The translations under genes and the position numbers were made by a program. Positions 36,004-47,277 of a stretch of 64,000 nt of DNA are shown one piece after another. Source of the DNA: Helianthus annuus (lineage: Eukaryota; Streptophyta; Magnoliopsida; Asterales; Asteraceae); the NCBI RefSeq assembly GCF_002127325.2, contig NC_035447.2, positions 31,383,295 through 31,447,294 on the forward strand. Direction: 5' to 3'. Under the pieces are notes generated by a model, which did not search any database, was not told the DNA's origin, and worked only from the letters and a program-made list of their open reading frames with translations. Position 1 is the first letter of the stretch; every line of letters begins with the position of its first letter.

Positions 36004-37635
36004 AAGATGCGGGCCCAGGATATCGTGGAGGATTCAGAGCAGGATGTGAAGAAAATTATCCTGGATCAGGATAATCCTGATATCTCGGTGCTCGTAGGAA
36101 CCAATATCCCTCAGGATATTGAAGAGCAGTTAACTAACTTTTTAAAATGCAGGATGTCAACATTTGCATGGAAGCATGAGGATATGACAAGCATATCCAA
36201 AGACATTATCACTCACAAGCTTGGAATTGACAAATCATTCAAGCCTGTTCAGCAAAATAGAAGAAAATTTGCCCCTGAGCGGAATAAGATTATCCAAGAG
36301 GAAGTTGAAAGATTGTTGAAGTCCAGGATGATCAGAGAAGTCAAGTTTCCAAGATGGCTAGCAAACATAGTTGTGGTACAGAAGAAAAACGGGAAATGGA
36401 GAGTCTGTGTAGACTACACGGACTTGAACAAGGCTTGTCCTAAAGACCCATTTCCTCTCCCTCATATCGATGCAATGGTGGATGCTACTGCTGGACATGA
36501 AATGTTAACGTTCATGGACGCATCCTCAGGATTTCAGCAGATTCAAATGGAGCCTTCGGATCAGGAGGATACTGCTTTCATGACACCAACAGGTATATAT
36601 TGCTATACTGCTATGCCTTTCGGTTTGAAAAATGCAGGTGCAACATACCAGAGATTAGTAAACATGATGTTCAAAGATAAGCTGGGGGACACCATGGAGG
36701 TATATATCGATGATATGGTGGTGAAGTCTAAAAAGGCTAAGGATCACCTCCAGGATATCAAGGGAGCATTTGATATCCTGGATCAATATAACATGAAGCT
36801 GAATCCTGCTAAGTGCGATTTCGGAGTGGGGGCAGGAAAGTTTCTAGGATATGTGGTGACAAAAAGGGGGATAGAGGCAAGCCCAGAGCAGATTAAAGCT
36901 ATCCTGGATATAAAGTCACCCTCGAATATCAAGGACGTACAACGGTTAACAGGCCGAGTAGCAGCTTTGAATAGATTTATTTCTAGATCCTCGGAAAAGT
37001 GAAAGGAATTCTATGATATCCTCAAGAAGAATAAGAAATTTGAATGGGGAGCAAAGCATGAAGCAGCCTTGCAGGATTTGAAGCAATATCTCTCAACTGC
37101 ACCTCTATTGATGAGGCCTGAAAATGGTGAACCACTATCCCTATACCTCGCTGTATCAGGGAATGCTGTAAGTGCCGTTCTTATAAAGGACCATGAAGGT
37201 CAGCAATATCATGTATATTATGTTAGTAAAAGTTTGTTAGATGCTGAAACTAGGTATTCTCATTTAGAAAAATTGATACTAGCTCTAGTTATGGCATCGA
37301 CAAAGCGTAGACATTATTTTGGAACACATAGGATCCATGTTAAAACGAATTATCCTGTCAAAAATGTGCTTAGGAAACCAGAGATGTCAGGCAGGATGGC
37401 CAAGTGGTCAGTAAAGTTGAGTGCTTATGACTTAGTATATGAACCTAGAAATGCCATAAAGTCTCAGGCTTTAGCTGACTTTGTGGCTGATTTCAGTAGT
37501 GATATCCAGGATGAGGTAGACCTAGAAGTTCAACAGTTAGGAGAATCTTCAGGATCCTGGACATTATATACTGATGGTACATCCAATATAAGAGGTGTAG
37601 GTTTAGGTATACTACTAAAATCGCCACAGGGGGAC
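35998..37635 (+). pseudogene. pol: TE4 pol (RT and RNase H), truncated by TE6
   Basis: In frame after the shared TAG. Reverse transcriptase has the Y-I-D-D box (about 36704-36715). The first, Ty3-type RNase H follows, then the start of the second RNase H (YTDGTSN, about 37570). TGA at 37000-37002 replaces a Cys codon of the relatives. TE6 cuts the frame at SPQGD. Confidence 0.85.
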
Positions 37636-38122
37636 TGATGTGTGTAAAATGCAACATATAAATTACATCAAATAAGGCATAAAACTAACCTTTTTTAAGT
37701 ACTAATGTTGGAAAAAGAGTGTTTTTGTCTTCCTTTTGTATTTTCAGGATGAAATGAGCTCAAATTCACAAAAGAAGCAAAAAGACAGCTAATTCTAACA
37801 TAAATACAAGAAAAGGAATAAAAGTAGAATGCCCGAACCCTCAACGGCATCTCCCCAAGCAAAGAAGAGAAAACAGAAGCCTGAACACGCCCCGTGCTCA
37901 GCCAGCACGGGGCCGTGCCCAAGAAGCAGCAGAAAAGACAAACCTGTAGAAGCTTCTATTGCCCACCATGGGGCCGTGTCCAGTGAGCACGGGGGCGTGG
38001 TGAAAGTACAGCAGGCGCATTAATTGTAATTGCGAATTACAATTAATGAAGAGAGATAGTGTCAGACGGGCACGGGGGCGTGTCCAGCGGACACGGGGCC
38101 GTGCCCAGCCTTCTGTTCAGCC

Positions 38123-38130
38123 TATAAATA
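38123..38130 (+). promoter_or_regulatory. Putative TATA box of TE6 5' LTR
   Basis: CCTATAAATAGGAGTG; the same sequence occurs in the 3' LTR near 43730 and, reversed, in TE3. Confidence 0.55.
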
Positions 38131-38739
38131 GGAGTGCTTGGTTTCATTCCAACTCATCCCTTGGCACACCACCTCTCTCATACTTCATCCACCACCCACC
38201 ACCACCATAACACCATCATCCATCACCATCATCCATTGTCCATCGTAGAGTGTGTGAGTCGTCTCGGGATCCAAGATTGATAGTAAGAGTTCTTGACAAT
38301 CAAGGCCATGTTTGCCTAAGTCTCTTACATCACTTGGTGAAGACAAGTGTTTAGTATAATACTTTTTATTTTTAATCTTTTGCACTTTTTATTTGGTTTT
38401 GTATTAATGACTTTAATAACTAGTTGCTTATGTTGAAGGTGATCTTTCCTTATCGTTTGTCCGTGGTGTCTTGGCATTATTTTACTGTCTATATAAAATA
38501 AAAGATTTTCACCATTCATATCTCCACGGTCTATATGGAGGTATGTTGGCTACCTGGTCGGGGGTTAAGGGAACGGTTTGGTAAGGGTCTTGCCCTTGTT
38601 CAGCGTTTAGAGGTCCTGCAAGGGACCTGGGTCAAATTTAGTAGGATCTCCTTCAATGCCCATAGGTATTGGATGGCGGGGATCCAAACTCTTTGACCCC
38701 CTCATAAGTTAACTACTATTAATACTATAACCCGGCTAT

Positions 38740-38930
38740 TTAGGACTGTATCCCTGCTGACTCAGACTACTTAGCCGAGGGTAACGTCACCGCCAAAAGC
38801 GGGGCCTACCATAATTTGCATTAATAACTTAATTCATTATCTTCCAATAATCCAACCCTTTAGGATTGTATCCTTGCTGACTCAAACTACTGGGTTGAGG
38901 GTAACGTCGCCTTCAAAAGAGGGGCCTACT
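38740..38930 (+). repeat. Duplicated 71-bp module in TE6 U5 (120-bp spacing)
   Basis: Copies at 38740-38810 and 38860-38930 share TTAGGAYTGTATCCYTGCTG, ACTCARACTACT, GAGGGTAACGTC and GGGGCCTAC. Both copies and the 120-bp spacing are kept in TE3 (16377-16447 and 16497-16566). Confidence 0.85.
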
Positions 38931-39334
38931 ACAATAACTAAGATAATCTCTTAAACAAGTGCAAAAGTGCGAAAATAATCAAAGGTTATACTAATACACG
39001 AGTCGGATCCAAGTGATTCATCTTGTCCATCTGTTTTTATTTTTATTTTATTTTTCAGCATTTAGTTAGTTTTTATTTTCTTAGTTAAAAACATTTTTTG
39101 TAACTTTTGATTTGATTAGACGTTGAGGATAAACCGGTATTAAAAGCTCTTTCGTCCTTGGACGACCTCGGTATCTTACCAACACTATACTACGTCCACG
39201 ATGGGTGCACTTGCCCATATGTGTGTTTAGTGTTAGTGAATATCGTGTTTTATAAATTTAAAACTTGGCTAAAGGTGTAAAAAGGGCTTAATTATATATC
39301 TAAATTATATTACACTACACACGCATCAAGTTTT

Positions 39335-39353
39335 TGGCGCCGTTGCCGGGGAC
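39335..39353 (+). other. TE6 primer binding site (Asp tRNA type)
   Basis: TGGCGCCGTTGCCGGGGAC, six bases inside the LTR, complementary to the 3' end of plant aspartate tRNA, as in Athila-type elements. Confidence 0.85.
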
Positions 39354-39637
39354 ACAAGGATTTTAAGAAAGTTAGGAATCAACGGCCTAATCATACTTTT
39401 ATTTTTCTTTTTAATTTTTTAGGATTTTCTTAGTTTTTCAGCTTCTGTAGAGCTCAGCACGGGCCGTGCCCGCTGAACACGCCCCCATGCTCAATCATTG
39501 GAACTGGCAATCCTGTTTTAAGTCAGACAATAAGCTGAACACGGGGCCGTGCTCACTCAACACGCCCCCGTGCCCAAGATTCTCTTACTGAAAACAGAAC
39601 CGTTAGATCCCGACGGTTGGTAATTTCTGACACAAAC

Positions 39638-40042
39638 ATGAGTGATAGTAATTCTTTTTACTTTCGGCACTCTTATGGTATGTGGTGTCAATTATGTGGA
39701 GGCGAACATGAAGAATTAAAATGTTATTTTCTAAATTATACGCCCCACTATATAGACCCACCGATTCCTTATAACCTTAAGAGGGGCGAAAGTAAAAATA
39801 AGCACTATCTCTCCCTCGAATGCGCCCAACCAGATATTCTAGGAGAAATGCTCCTTGACGAGTTATTTCAACTAGAAGAATTAATTCTAAATTGGTCAAA
39901 AGAACTTAGGAAGGATTTTATTGATCCGCCCCAAGATGATGACCATGAGGAAATGTTGGAACCGCATTCCGACAATCTCGTTGCTCCCGAAAATACCTTC
40001 ATACCTAGAAAAGACTTGGTCCCTGTGCCGATTGTGCCGTGA
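39638..40042 (+). CDS. TE6 orphan ORF 1, zinc-knuckle-like protein, function unknown
   Basis: ATG at 39638 (MSDSNSFYF) begins about 134 codons; an in-frame ATG at 39617 is also possible. Near the start is a WCQLCGGEHEELKC motif, a CX2CX3HX4C knuckle-like arrangement, then an acidic Leu-rich part. After the stop the reading continues in another frame (about 40039-40269, with TFFNESPGKGWTCPPRI), so a longer protein with one frameshift near 40035 is likely. It shows no RT, protease or integrase similarity. It could be a Gag remnant, judged only from position and the cysteine motif. Confidence 0.5.
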   Translation: MSDSNSFYFRHSYGMWCQLCGGEHEELKCYFLNYTPHYIDPPIPYNLKRGESKNKHYLSLECAQPDILGEMLLDELFQLEELILNWSKELRKDFIDPPQDDDHEEMLEPHSDNLVAPENTFIPRKDLVPVPIVP

Positions 40043-40905
40043 AGGACTCTCCATCGACTTCGTTCGGTGCATACATAGACTTGAGCGATTCGGTATACAC
40101 CTTCTTTAACGAGAGCCCGGGAAAGGGTTGGACTTGTCCACCTAGAATAAAAATAGGAATTACCCTCACCGACAACCTCTTGCGTTCTCGCCTTAGTATA
40201 GGACAATTAAGGTATCTTAGGCACTTTGGGGTTGTTCCAACCAATCAAGAGCCACCCGATAACAGATAAGCTCCTTAAAAAACTAGACAACTTCATAAAA
40301 GTAGAGATCCCTCGACACGGGGCCGTGTCCAGCCAACACGCCCCCGTGTTCACCAAAAGATTCCCTTCTGATCAGAACATCAGAATACGGACAAACTGTG
40401 TTAGAATTTCACCTGCACACGGGGCCGTGTCCAACGGGCACGGGGCCGTGTCCTGGATGCTGTCGTTTTCTATAAATGCAGCCAAGAATTCTGCACATTT
40501 GGACCAACTTGGGACAGAGATTTGAAGGAATCTTCTCTCAAACTATCCTAGGTAAGTCTAAAAGAAGGTTCCAACAACCCATCTTGTCCTTTCCTCTTCT
40601 AGCCATTTCCTTCTTTTTCATCTTTCTCCAAGAACTACCATTAAAAGTTTGAATTCTTCAACTTTTGTGGTAGGAAGCAATGAGTTTTGTTCAAGGAATC
40701 TTGGTAAAAACATGTTGTGTAACAGTGTTTAAAGTTATTAATATCCAAAAAGCCTACATAAGTTCAGAAAATAACTTAAAACTTCAAGATTCCTTGCTTC
40801 AAAATTCTGCAGAAAGATGAACACGGGGCCGTGCTCAATGAGCACGGGGCCGTGTCCAGATACTGTTTCATCAAATAAACTGTTTTTCGGTTTATTTTTC
40901 GTAGA

Positions 40906-41349
40906 ATGTCGAGTGAAAACAGCGAAACATCATCCGTTCATTCATCAAACAGTCGAAGAGGAAGGAGGCCCTCCGTTGAAGCTACGCTTGTGCACTATGT
41001 GATAGCATTAAGGGAGGCTCTCGACGAAATGACGTCAGTAGAGGAGGTCCTAATTGACCGTATTAACGATCTTACGGTGGGACTCGAAAGTAGCTTCCAA
41101 GAAATTAACCTCTTGCACCAGAGGTTAAATATTCTTGTAGCACCCCCGATGGAACCAGTCCTTCCATAACAGGATTGGAACTTGGCACTCGGGGTTAACA
41201 ACCCTACCGGGTGGGAAGACTTTCCAGCAGAACCTCCCTTGGAACACCCACAAGAGATTCCAGCGGAAATCGAAACTCCTCAAACTAATGCAAATGAGCC
41301 CTCCTTTCTCCTTCCAAGGGAGGTGGAGGAGTGGCTCGCCGACATGTGA
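40906..41349 (+). pseudogene. TE6 orphan ORF 2, predicted coiled-coil protein, one internal stop
   Basis: ATG at 40906 (MSSENSETSSVHSS) reads 87 codons to TAA at 41167-41169. The same frame then stays open to TGA at 41347-41349, with acidic, Pro-rich sequence ending EVEEWLADM. The middle part (EALDEMTSVEEVLIDRINDL and on) looks helical. No family was recognised. Confidence 0.45.
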
Positions 41350-43220
41350 GGAGGGCCACACCCGGAAGAAGGAGTTTCAAAAAGCCTTATCTAACCAAGA
41401 TTAGTAGCTTCTTGGAAATTTTGCTAATTAAAATAAGACATAGGGCTAGAACTCCATGGTTTAATATTTATGTATTTTCATCTTTAGTTTTTATGTAGTA
41501 TCTCTCTATGTTTGCAATGAAATGATGGTTTCTAAGGTTTGATGGTTTATGTTGAATAAAACACACTCATGGTGGTAATGGATGAAAAAGGGAACGAGAA
41601 AAATGGCCCCATGCACAAAGAACGAAGCAACCCGACACAAATCTTCATTACAGAAGGCTCAACACGGGCCGTGCTCAACTAACACGGCCCCGTGCTGAAC
41701 CACCTGCAGAAAAACGCCCAGTTCAGGTAACTGGACACGGGCCGTGTTCACCAGACACGCCCCCGTGTCCAGGCTTCTGTCTCATTTCTTTAATTTCTGT
41801 TACTGGCACCTGAACATGGGGCCGTGTCCGGTCCCCACGGGGCCGTGTCCAGACTGCCAGTAACATAAATCTTTGCTTTTTAACACCACATTACACATCC
41901 AATCAACCTAAAAATTTATTTTTGGGACACATTGAGGACAATGTGTAATTTAAGTGTGGGGGGGGGGAAGCTAACACTTTGAAATTTTGCAAGTCCTAAT
42001 AACAAGCCTTACACAAAACTCTATTGGAACCGCTAAACACCCCAAATTTTTTACAAAAATTTTTCAATTTTTACTTGTCTAAAGTTTAAGTTAGGAATCA
42101 CAAGATTAATAAGGTTATATTTTTATAAAATTTACAACCGAGAGCGTCGTGATAACAAGAACCAACATAGGAAAATTATGAAACGGCATAACAAGTCTCG
42201 TTAAAATTTGATTATATATACTTGATCACATTAAAAAAACCCATTCCCACAAAAGTGAGTTTTGAGCCTTTATTGAGCATACAAATTTACATCTTTAGAC
42301 TAAATGCTCATTTTTCGTTTCTTGTGTGAATAGCCGCTTGGTTCTTACAACTCTAGAACTTGCCACGACGATTCATTCCCGGTCCTTACCAACTTAAACC
42401 CAAGTAAGTAAATGATGGAGGCATTAGGACTAACCATTTTTCTTTCTACACCATTATTTTTCATTTTTTTTACCACCTACCCAAAATCCCCCTAGTTAAC
42501 CCCTTTGAGCCTAAACCTTTCGTTTCTTTACCCTAAACCCTTTTTACCCACCAAAAACCCTTTTTATTTTTCACCTTTTATTTTAGTAACAAGCTCGGTT
42601 TTTCGCAAGCTCGTTCTTTTATGTGACTGAAATATATATATATATATATATGATGGAGTTAAAAACAAACAAAGCTATGCAAACAAAAGCTTGTTTGGAG
42701 AAATACTTCAAAATAAAAAGTCACTAAAAACAAAGTGTGTTACGAAAACCGACGTTTTTTACGCTTTTCGCCCTTTTACTAACCATTAACCCAACCACAC
42801 ACCTTTAACCCAAGCCTAACCCTTCACCCAAAAAGTCCTCTTGATATTTACAAAGGAAAAAGTTAAAAAGGAGGAGGATTGATTGCTTGGCAAGCCTATG
42901 GAAGGCGTAAGTTCCATGCCGCTCTCGAGCGATTCACTAAAAAAATACACCTTCGGCCAAGTATTGAGTGATTTCTCCCATGAGGTATGTGAACTTGTAT
43001 ATAAATGGAATTTTAAAAAGGCATGTTATGCCCAAATAAGTAATTTATCCTATGAAACGTTCTAAATAAATCATAACGAATAGGATTGTAAATAAATAAA
43101 AATAAAACCCAAAAAGATCTTGGATTCCCGACACTCTATGACAAGCCAAAAACCTTCTCTTCCACCTATTCCATTTGGGAGTGTAAGCCACATTTAAAGA
43201 GTTTTGGTTGAGGACAAGCA
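41350..43220 (+). other. TE6 non-coding 3' internal region
   Basis: No coding potential seen. It contains three dyad pairs (41658-41855), a G run (41957-41967), a TA run (42633-42651) and a stretch shared in reverse with TE3 (about 41940-43240 against 17650-18947). Confidence 0.7.
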
Positions 43221-43242
43221 AAAGTTCAAGTGTGGGGGTATT
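43221..43242 (+). other. TE6 polypurine tract
   Basis: AAAGTTCAAGTGTGGGGGTATT directly before TGATGTGTG of the 3' LTR. Confidence 0.7.
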
Positions 43243-43820
43243 TGATGTGTGTAAAATGCAACATATAAATTACATCAAATAAGGCATAAAACTAACCCTT
43301 TTTAAGTACTAATGTTGGAAAAAGAGTGTTTTTGTCTTCCTTTTGTATTTTCAGGATGAAATGAGCTCAAATTCACAAAAGAAGCAAAAAGACAACTAAT
43401 TCTAACATAAATACAAGAAAAGGAATAAAAGTAGAATGCTCGAACCCTCAACGGCATCTCCCCAAGAAAAGAAGAGAAAACAGAAGCCTGAACACGCCCC
43501 GTGCTCAGCCAGCACGGGGCCGTGCCCAAGAAGCAGCAGAAAAGACAAACCTGTAGAAGCTTCTATTGCCCACCACGGGGCCGTGTCCAGTGAGCACGGG
43601 GGCGTGGTGAAAGTACAGCAGGCGCATTAATTGTAATTGCGAATTACAATTAATGAAGAGAGATAGTGTCAGACGGGCACGGGGGCGTGTCCAGCGGACA
43701 CGGGGCCGTGCCCAGCCTTCTGTTCAGCCTATAAATAGGAGTGCTTGGTTTCATTCCAACTTATCCCTTGGCACACCACCTCTCTCACACTTCATCCACC
43801 ACCCACCACCATCATAACAC
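43243..43820 (+). repeat. TE6 3' LTR, first 578 bp
   Basis: Matches 37636-38213 with about eight substitutions and stops after ATAACAC, where the 5' LTR continues CATCATCC. The break is the insertion point of TE7. Confidence 0.9.
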
Positions 43821-43849
43821 TGTTTTGGTCAAAAATCACACAAGGATAA
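43821..43849 (-). mobile_element. TE7: 29-bp remnant of a reversed Tat-family LTR end
   Basis: TGTTTTGGTCAAAAATCAC plus ten bases equals the reversed 3' end of the TE9/TE10 LTR (compare 48419 and the reverse of 53962-53990). TE8 starts directly after it, with candidate duplication GATAA (43845-43849). AACAC (43816-43820) would be the duplication for TE7. Confidence 0.6.
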
Positions 43850-44580
43850 TGTTAGGGCTGGATTTTTATGACCTATGATCCTTACATGCGATCCTAACAT
43901 GTGATCCTAACAAGTGATCCTTGTTTCTTTGGCAGATAGTGATCCTCAGAGGAGCTCCAGGATCAGGATCACGGATCATTCCAAGGATCCTCATACTAAC
44001 GACTGTTCTCTTTGGACTTAATATTATCTTGCAGGAATTACGAGTTGGATCCGGTCTTAGCAACGTAAACAAGGAATCTGTCACGATAATCTCGCACATG
44101 CATAATCAAAGATGGACGTTATGACAAATATGGAAACTCAGCACAATTCAAGGGCGATTATTTAGGCTAAATGTACTTCTATTTCTAAAGGGGTAACGAG
44201 CTAGTAGTTAGGTGATTTGCCTAGAATAGAACCACACACACTTGTATAAAGGGCACTCTTGAACATTCGGAAGACACAACACATTTCTCACACGCTTTAG
44301 CATACGATACTATAGTGATCCTTGTACCTAGCTCGTTACCATCCGAAGTTGTAACCATTATTTGTTATATTGAAGTTTGGTGATCGGTAGTTTCCATCAC
44401 CCGAGGTTTTTTATGCCGGAGATCATTCATTGATCAAGGGCTTTTTCCTCGTATAAATCCTTGTGTCACTTGTGCATTTTACATTTGAGTGATCCTTCAC
44501 TTTGTTCATCATACCAAGCATCATTCCCCGTTTACATAAAGTTTGGTTGCATTATCTTTAAGTGATTTTTGACCAAAACA
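43850..44580 (+). repeat. TE8 5' LTR
   Basis: TGTTAGGGCTGG to GACCAAAACA, similar in length to TE9 (714 bp) and TE10 (719 bp). TATAAAG at 44245-44251. Confidence 0.85.
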
Positions 44581-44581
44581 G

Positions 44582-44601
44582 TTTGGCGCCCACCGTGGGG
44601 C
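44582..44601 (+). other. TE8 primer binding site
   Basis: TTTGGCGCCCACCGTGGGGC, one base inside the LTR. Confidence 0.8.
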
Positions 44602-44659
44602 AATTGGTGCTTCATTCATAAGAAAGTTTTTCTGTTGGTGATCATTCCGGAAGTGTTGC

Positions 44660-47268
44660 ATGGCTTCATCGTTGAAGAATACGTCCACAGCGATGTCTGC
44701 AGTCAATTAATCTAATGGCATTCCACCTTTGCCTCCACCACCAGCTGGATCTCAGAAAAATGCTGAGAAGAGACCAACTCCTATCTTCTCTAAACCTTCA
44801 TCTTCTGCTCTAACTTCTTCTGCTCCCAGTACTAGTGATATATTTACTTTGATTTTGCAAATGAGGGATCGTATGCAGCAGCAGGATGAAACTAATGACA
44901 GGATCCTCAGAGAAATCGAAGATCTCAAAAGACAAAAGAGAACGGCAGAGGATCATTCCCCACTGATGCCCAAATCTTTGAATTTTGATACTCCGATGGT
45001 TACTTCACAGCCATCAGAGGCCCCAGACGTTCAACATATGGGTGGATTAAGAGGAGTGCATTTCGGCCCAGCAGTAGTGACTCAGGCATCAGGATCATAT
45101 TTCCAACCGGCAGGATCCTATACTCAGCATATGGGATCCTTCATGAACTCAGGATCCTCCTTCGTTCCAGGATTATCCCAGGTTCAAGGATCCTCCTTAG
45201 TTCCAGGATCATCCCAGGTTCAAGGATCCTCCTTCGTTCCAGGATTATCCCAGGTTCAAGGATCCTCCTTAGTTCCAGGATTATCCCAGGTTCAAGGATC
45301 CTCCTTAGTTCCAGGATCATCCCATATTCAGGGATCCCTTCAGATACCAGGATCCTTGAAGAATTTGCAAACAGGAAGTCCATATGTCCATCAAGGAGAT
45401 TTTATTCCGATGCAGACCATTGCTTCCACTGGTCCATCCATCATCCCAGAATCCCAGCAATATGGATTCACATCCAATGTTCCTAACTTGAACCCGATGG
45501 GAGGTAACACTTTTAATAATTCTCTTACCACTAACCATGGATTCATGCAGGATACAGGTATCAATCATGCTATGGCCAGAGAACTACAAAAACTGAAGGA
45601 TATGATATCAAGTGTTCCAGGGGTAGTCAAACCTATCCCGGAGATTGCAGATGGAAGCCATAAGGTATCTCGTTTTGCACCACCAATTTATGATGCTGAG
45701 ATACCCAAAAGATTCCATATCCCTACTATGAAGCTGTATGATGGTACGACGGATCCTGAGGAACACATAGCACAATACAGGGAGAGGATGGAGATCAATC
45801 CTATTCCAGAAAGGTTAAAGGAAGCATGCCTGTGCAAGGGATTTGGATCCACTCTTACTGGATCAGCTCTTAAATGGCTGCTAAGTCTTCCCCCTTACTC
45901 TATTACTTCGTTTGCTAATTTAGTTAACTTATTCAATAATCAATTTTCTTGTAGCAGAAAATTTAAATGATTGACTAGTGATTTATATAGGATAACTCAG
46001 GGTCATAATGAATCATTAAGGGATTATATAACCAAATTTAGTAAAGAATCCTTGGACATTCCTAACTTGGATGTGGCCACAGCTGTTGAGGCCTTCAAGA
46101 TGGGATTGCTTAAGGATTCATTGTTCTATGATGATCTTGTTATGACACCATGCAGGAACCTAGACGAAGTAAGAACTCGGGCACTCAGGTTCATCCGGCT
46201 AGAGGATGACAAGAGGATCCAGGAGAGACAAGTAGGATCCTCAAAACAAGAAAAGCAAGGATCCTCTTTCAAAAGCAACAAATTCAAATCCTATAACAGA
46301 ACTGACAATCAGAATGTGCATGCTGTAGACCAAGAAGAGGATGATGAAGATTATCCTCCAATTTCTGAATACTGTTTTTCCGTTGATAATCATGAACTAA
46401 TCCTTGCAATGCAGAATCTAGGAGAAAAGGCCAGATGGCCCAGAAAAAATGACAAAACAGCCGCAACTAAAGATAAATCAAAGTGGTGTGCATACCATGA
46501 AGATTTTGGGCATTTGACATACGAAAGGAAATTGGATATCTGCTGAGCAAGGGGCATTTGAAAGAATTGTTGGGAAGAAAAAAGCAAAGGACTCAGGATC
46601 CTGAAAGGATCCCTGAGAAAGCTCCAGCTCCTCCAGTAGATGCACAAGTGATCAACTTTATATCTGGAGGATCAGACATCTGTGGTACATCCTTCTCAGC
46701 AGCTAAAAGGTATGCAAAGGAAGCTAAAATGGATAACGGAGAAAGACCTATTCGAGCATCGAGTGTCTCGGAAGGAAAAATCATAACCTTTGATGAGGAT
46801 GATAGAATTAACATCCAGGATCCTCATCATGATAGTTTAGTTATTACTCTTTTTATTTCTAACCATTTTGTCCGCAGGATCCTTATTGACGGAGGAAGCT
46901 CAGTAAACATTATCCAGCTTGATGTTCTGAAGAAAATGGGTATCCCGGAATCGGATATCACACCAAGATCCTCCGTGCTTGTAGGATTTAGTGGCGAAAC
47001 TAAGAAAACCCTGGGGGACATCAAACTCCCAATTTACGTGGAAGGATTACATAATTATCAGAAATTTTGTGTTATTGATTGTTTGTCTTGTTGTAATGTT
47101 ATCCTTGGCAGGCCCTGGATACACGATATGAAGGCAGTCCCATCCACCTACCATCAATGTGTGAAGCTCCCTAGCCCTTGGGGAATAATCAAGATCGATA
47201 GTGATCAGCAGGAGGCTAAGGATTGTTACACCTCATCAATGAAACCAGCCTCGAAATCAAGGGAGCAA
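44660..47268 (+). pseudogene. gag: TE8 gag-protease, broken
   Basis: ATG at 44660 as in TE10. TAA at 44708-44710 and TGA at 45968-45970 interrupt the first frame; a deletion near 46515 removes part of the zinc knuckle and shifts the frame. Otherwise the order is as in TE10: coiled-coil N-terminus, 12-residue SSFVPGxSQVQG repeats (45153-45350), gag domain, and protease with IDGGSSVNII (about 46885-46915). The second frame ends at the shared TAG, 47269-47271. Confidence 0.9.
45153..45350 (+). repeat. 36-bp tandem repeat in TE8 gag
   Basis: About five units encoding G-S-S-F/L-V-P-G-S/L-S-Q-V-Q. TE10 has about four units at 54590-54745. Confidence 0.85.
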
Positions 47269-47277
47269 TAGCAATTA
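47266..47277 (+). promoter_or_regulatory. Candidate readthrough stop between protease and RT, TE8
   Basis: CAA TAG CAA TTA in frame. The same twelve bases occur at the tobacco mosaic virus replicase readthrough site (established knowledge). Confidence 0.7.

Larger units (their letters stand above)
34510..37635 (+). mobile_element. TE4, second part: gag, protease, RT and RNase H
   Basis: It resumes after the second GTATC copy (34510-34514) and runs until TE6 interrupts at 37636 (candidate duplication GGGAC, 37631-37635). The remaining RNase H, integrase and 3' LTR should lie beyond the right edge of the window. Confidence 0.9.
37636..39328 (+). repeat. TE6 5' LTR
   Basis: Starts TGATGTGTGTAAAATGC, ends CACACGCATCA. 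TATAAATA at 38123-38130. The region downstream of the TATA box has two small hairpins (38583-38597, 38611-38628) and a duplicated module (38740-38810, 38860-38930). Confidence 0.9.
37636..43820 (+). mobile_element. TE6: large non-autonomous LTR element (LARD-like), 3' LTR interrupted at 43820
   Basis: A 5' LTR of 1693 bp, an Asp-tRNA-type primer site, 3.9 kb of internal DNA without RT or integrase, a polypurine tract and the first 578 bp of the 3' LTR. The primer site and long LTRs suggest a derivative of the Athila group; that is inference. The compared LTR parts differ at about eight places. The whole element is studded with paired CACGG..CCGTG dyads. The rest of the 3' LTR should reappear right of the window, starting near CATCATCCATC. 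Confidence 0.9.

Noticed and set aside
43821..44580. TE8 LTR taken to begin at 43821 with a 19-bp terminal inverted repeat
   Set aside because: TE9 and TE10 LTRs begin at TGTTAGGG, so the first 29 bp belong to a separate reversed LTR end.
45141..45383. Minus-strand ORF of RRILEPG repeats
   Set aside because: Shadow of the 36-bp gag repeat of TE8.
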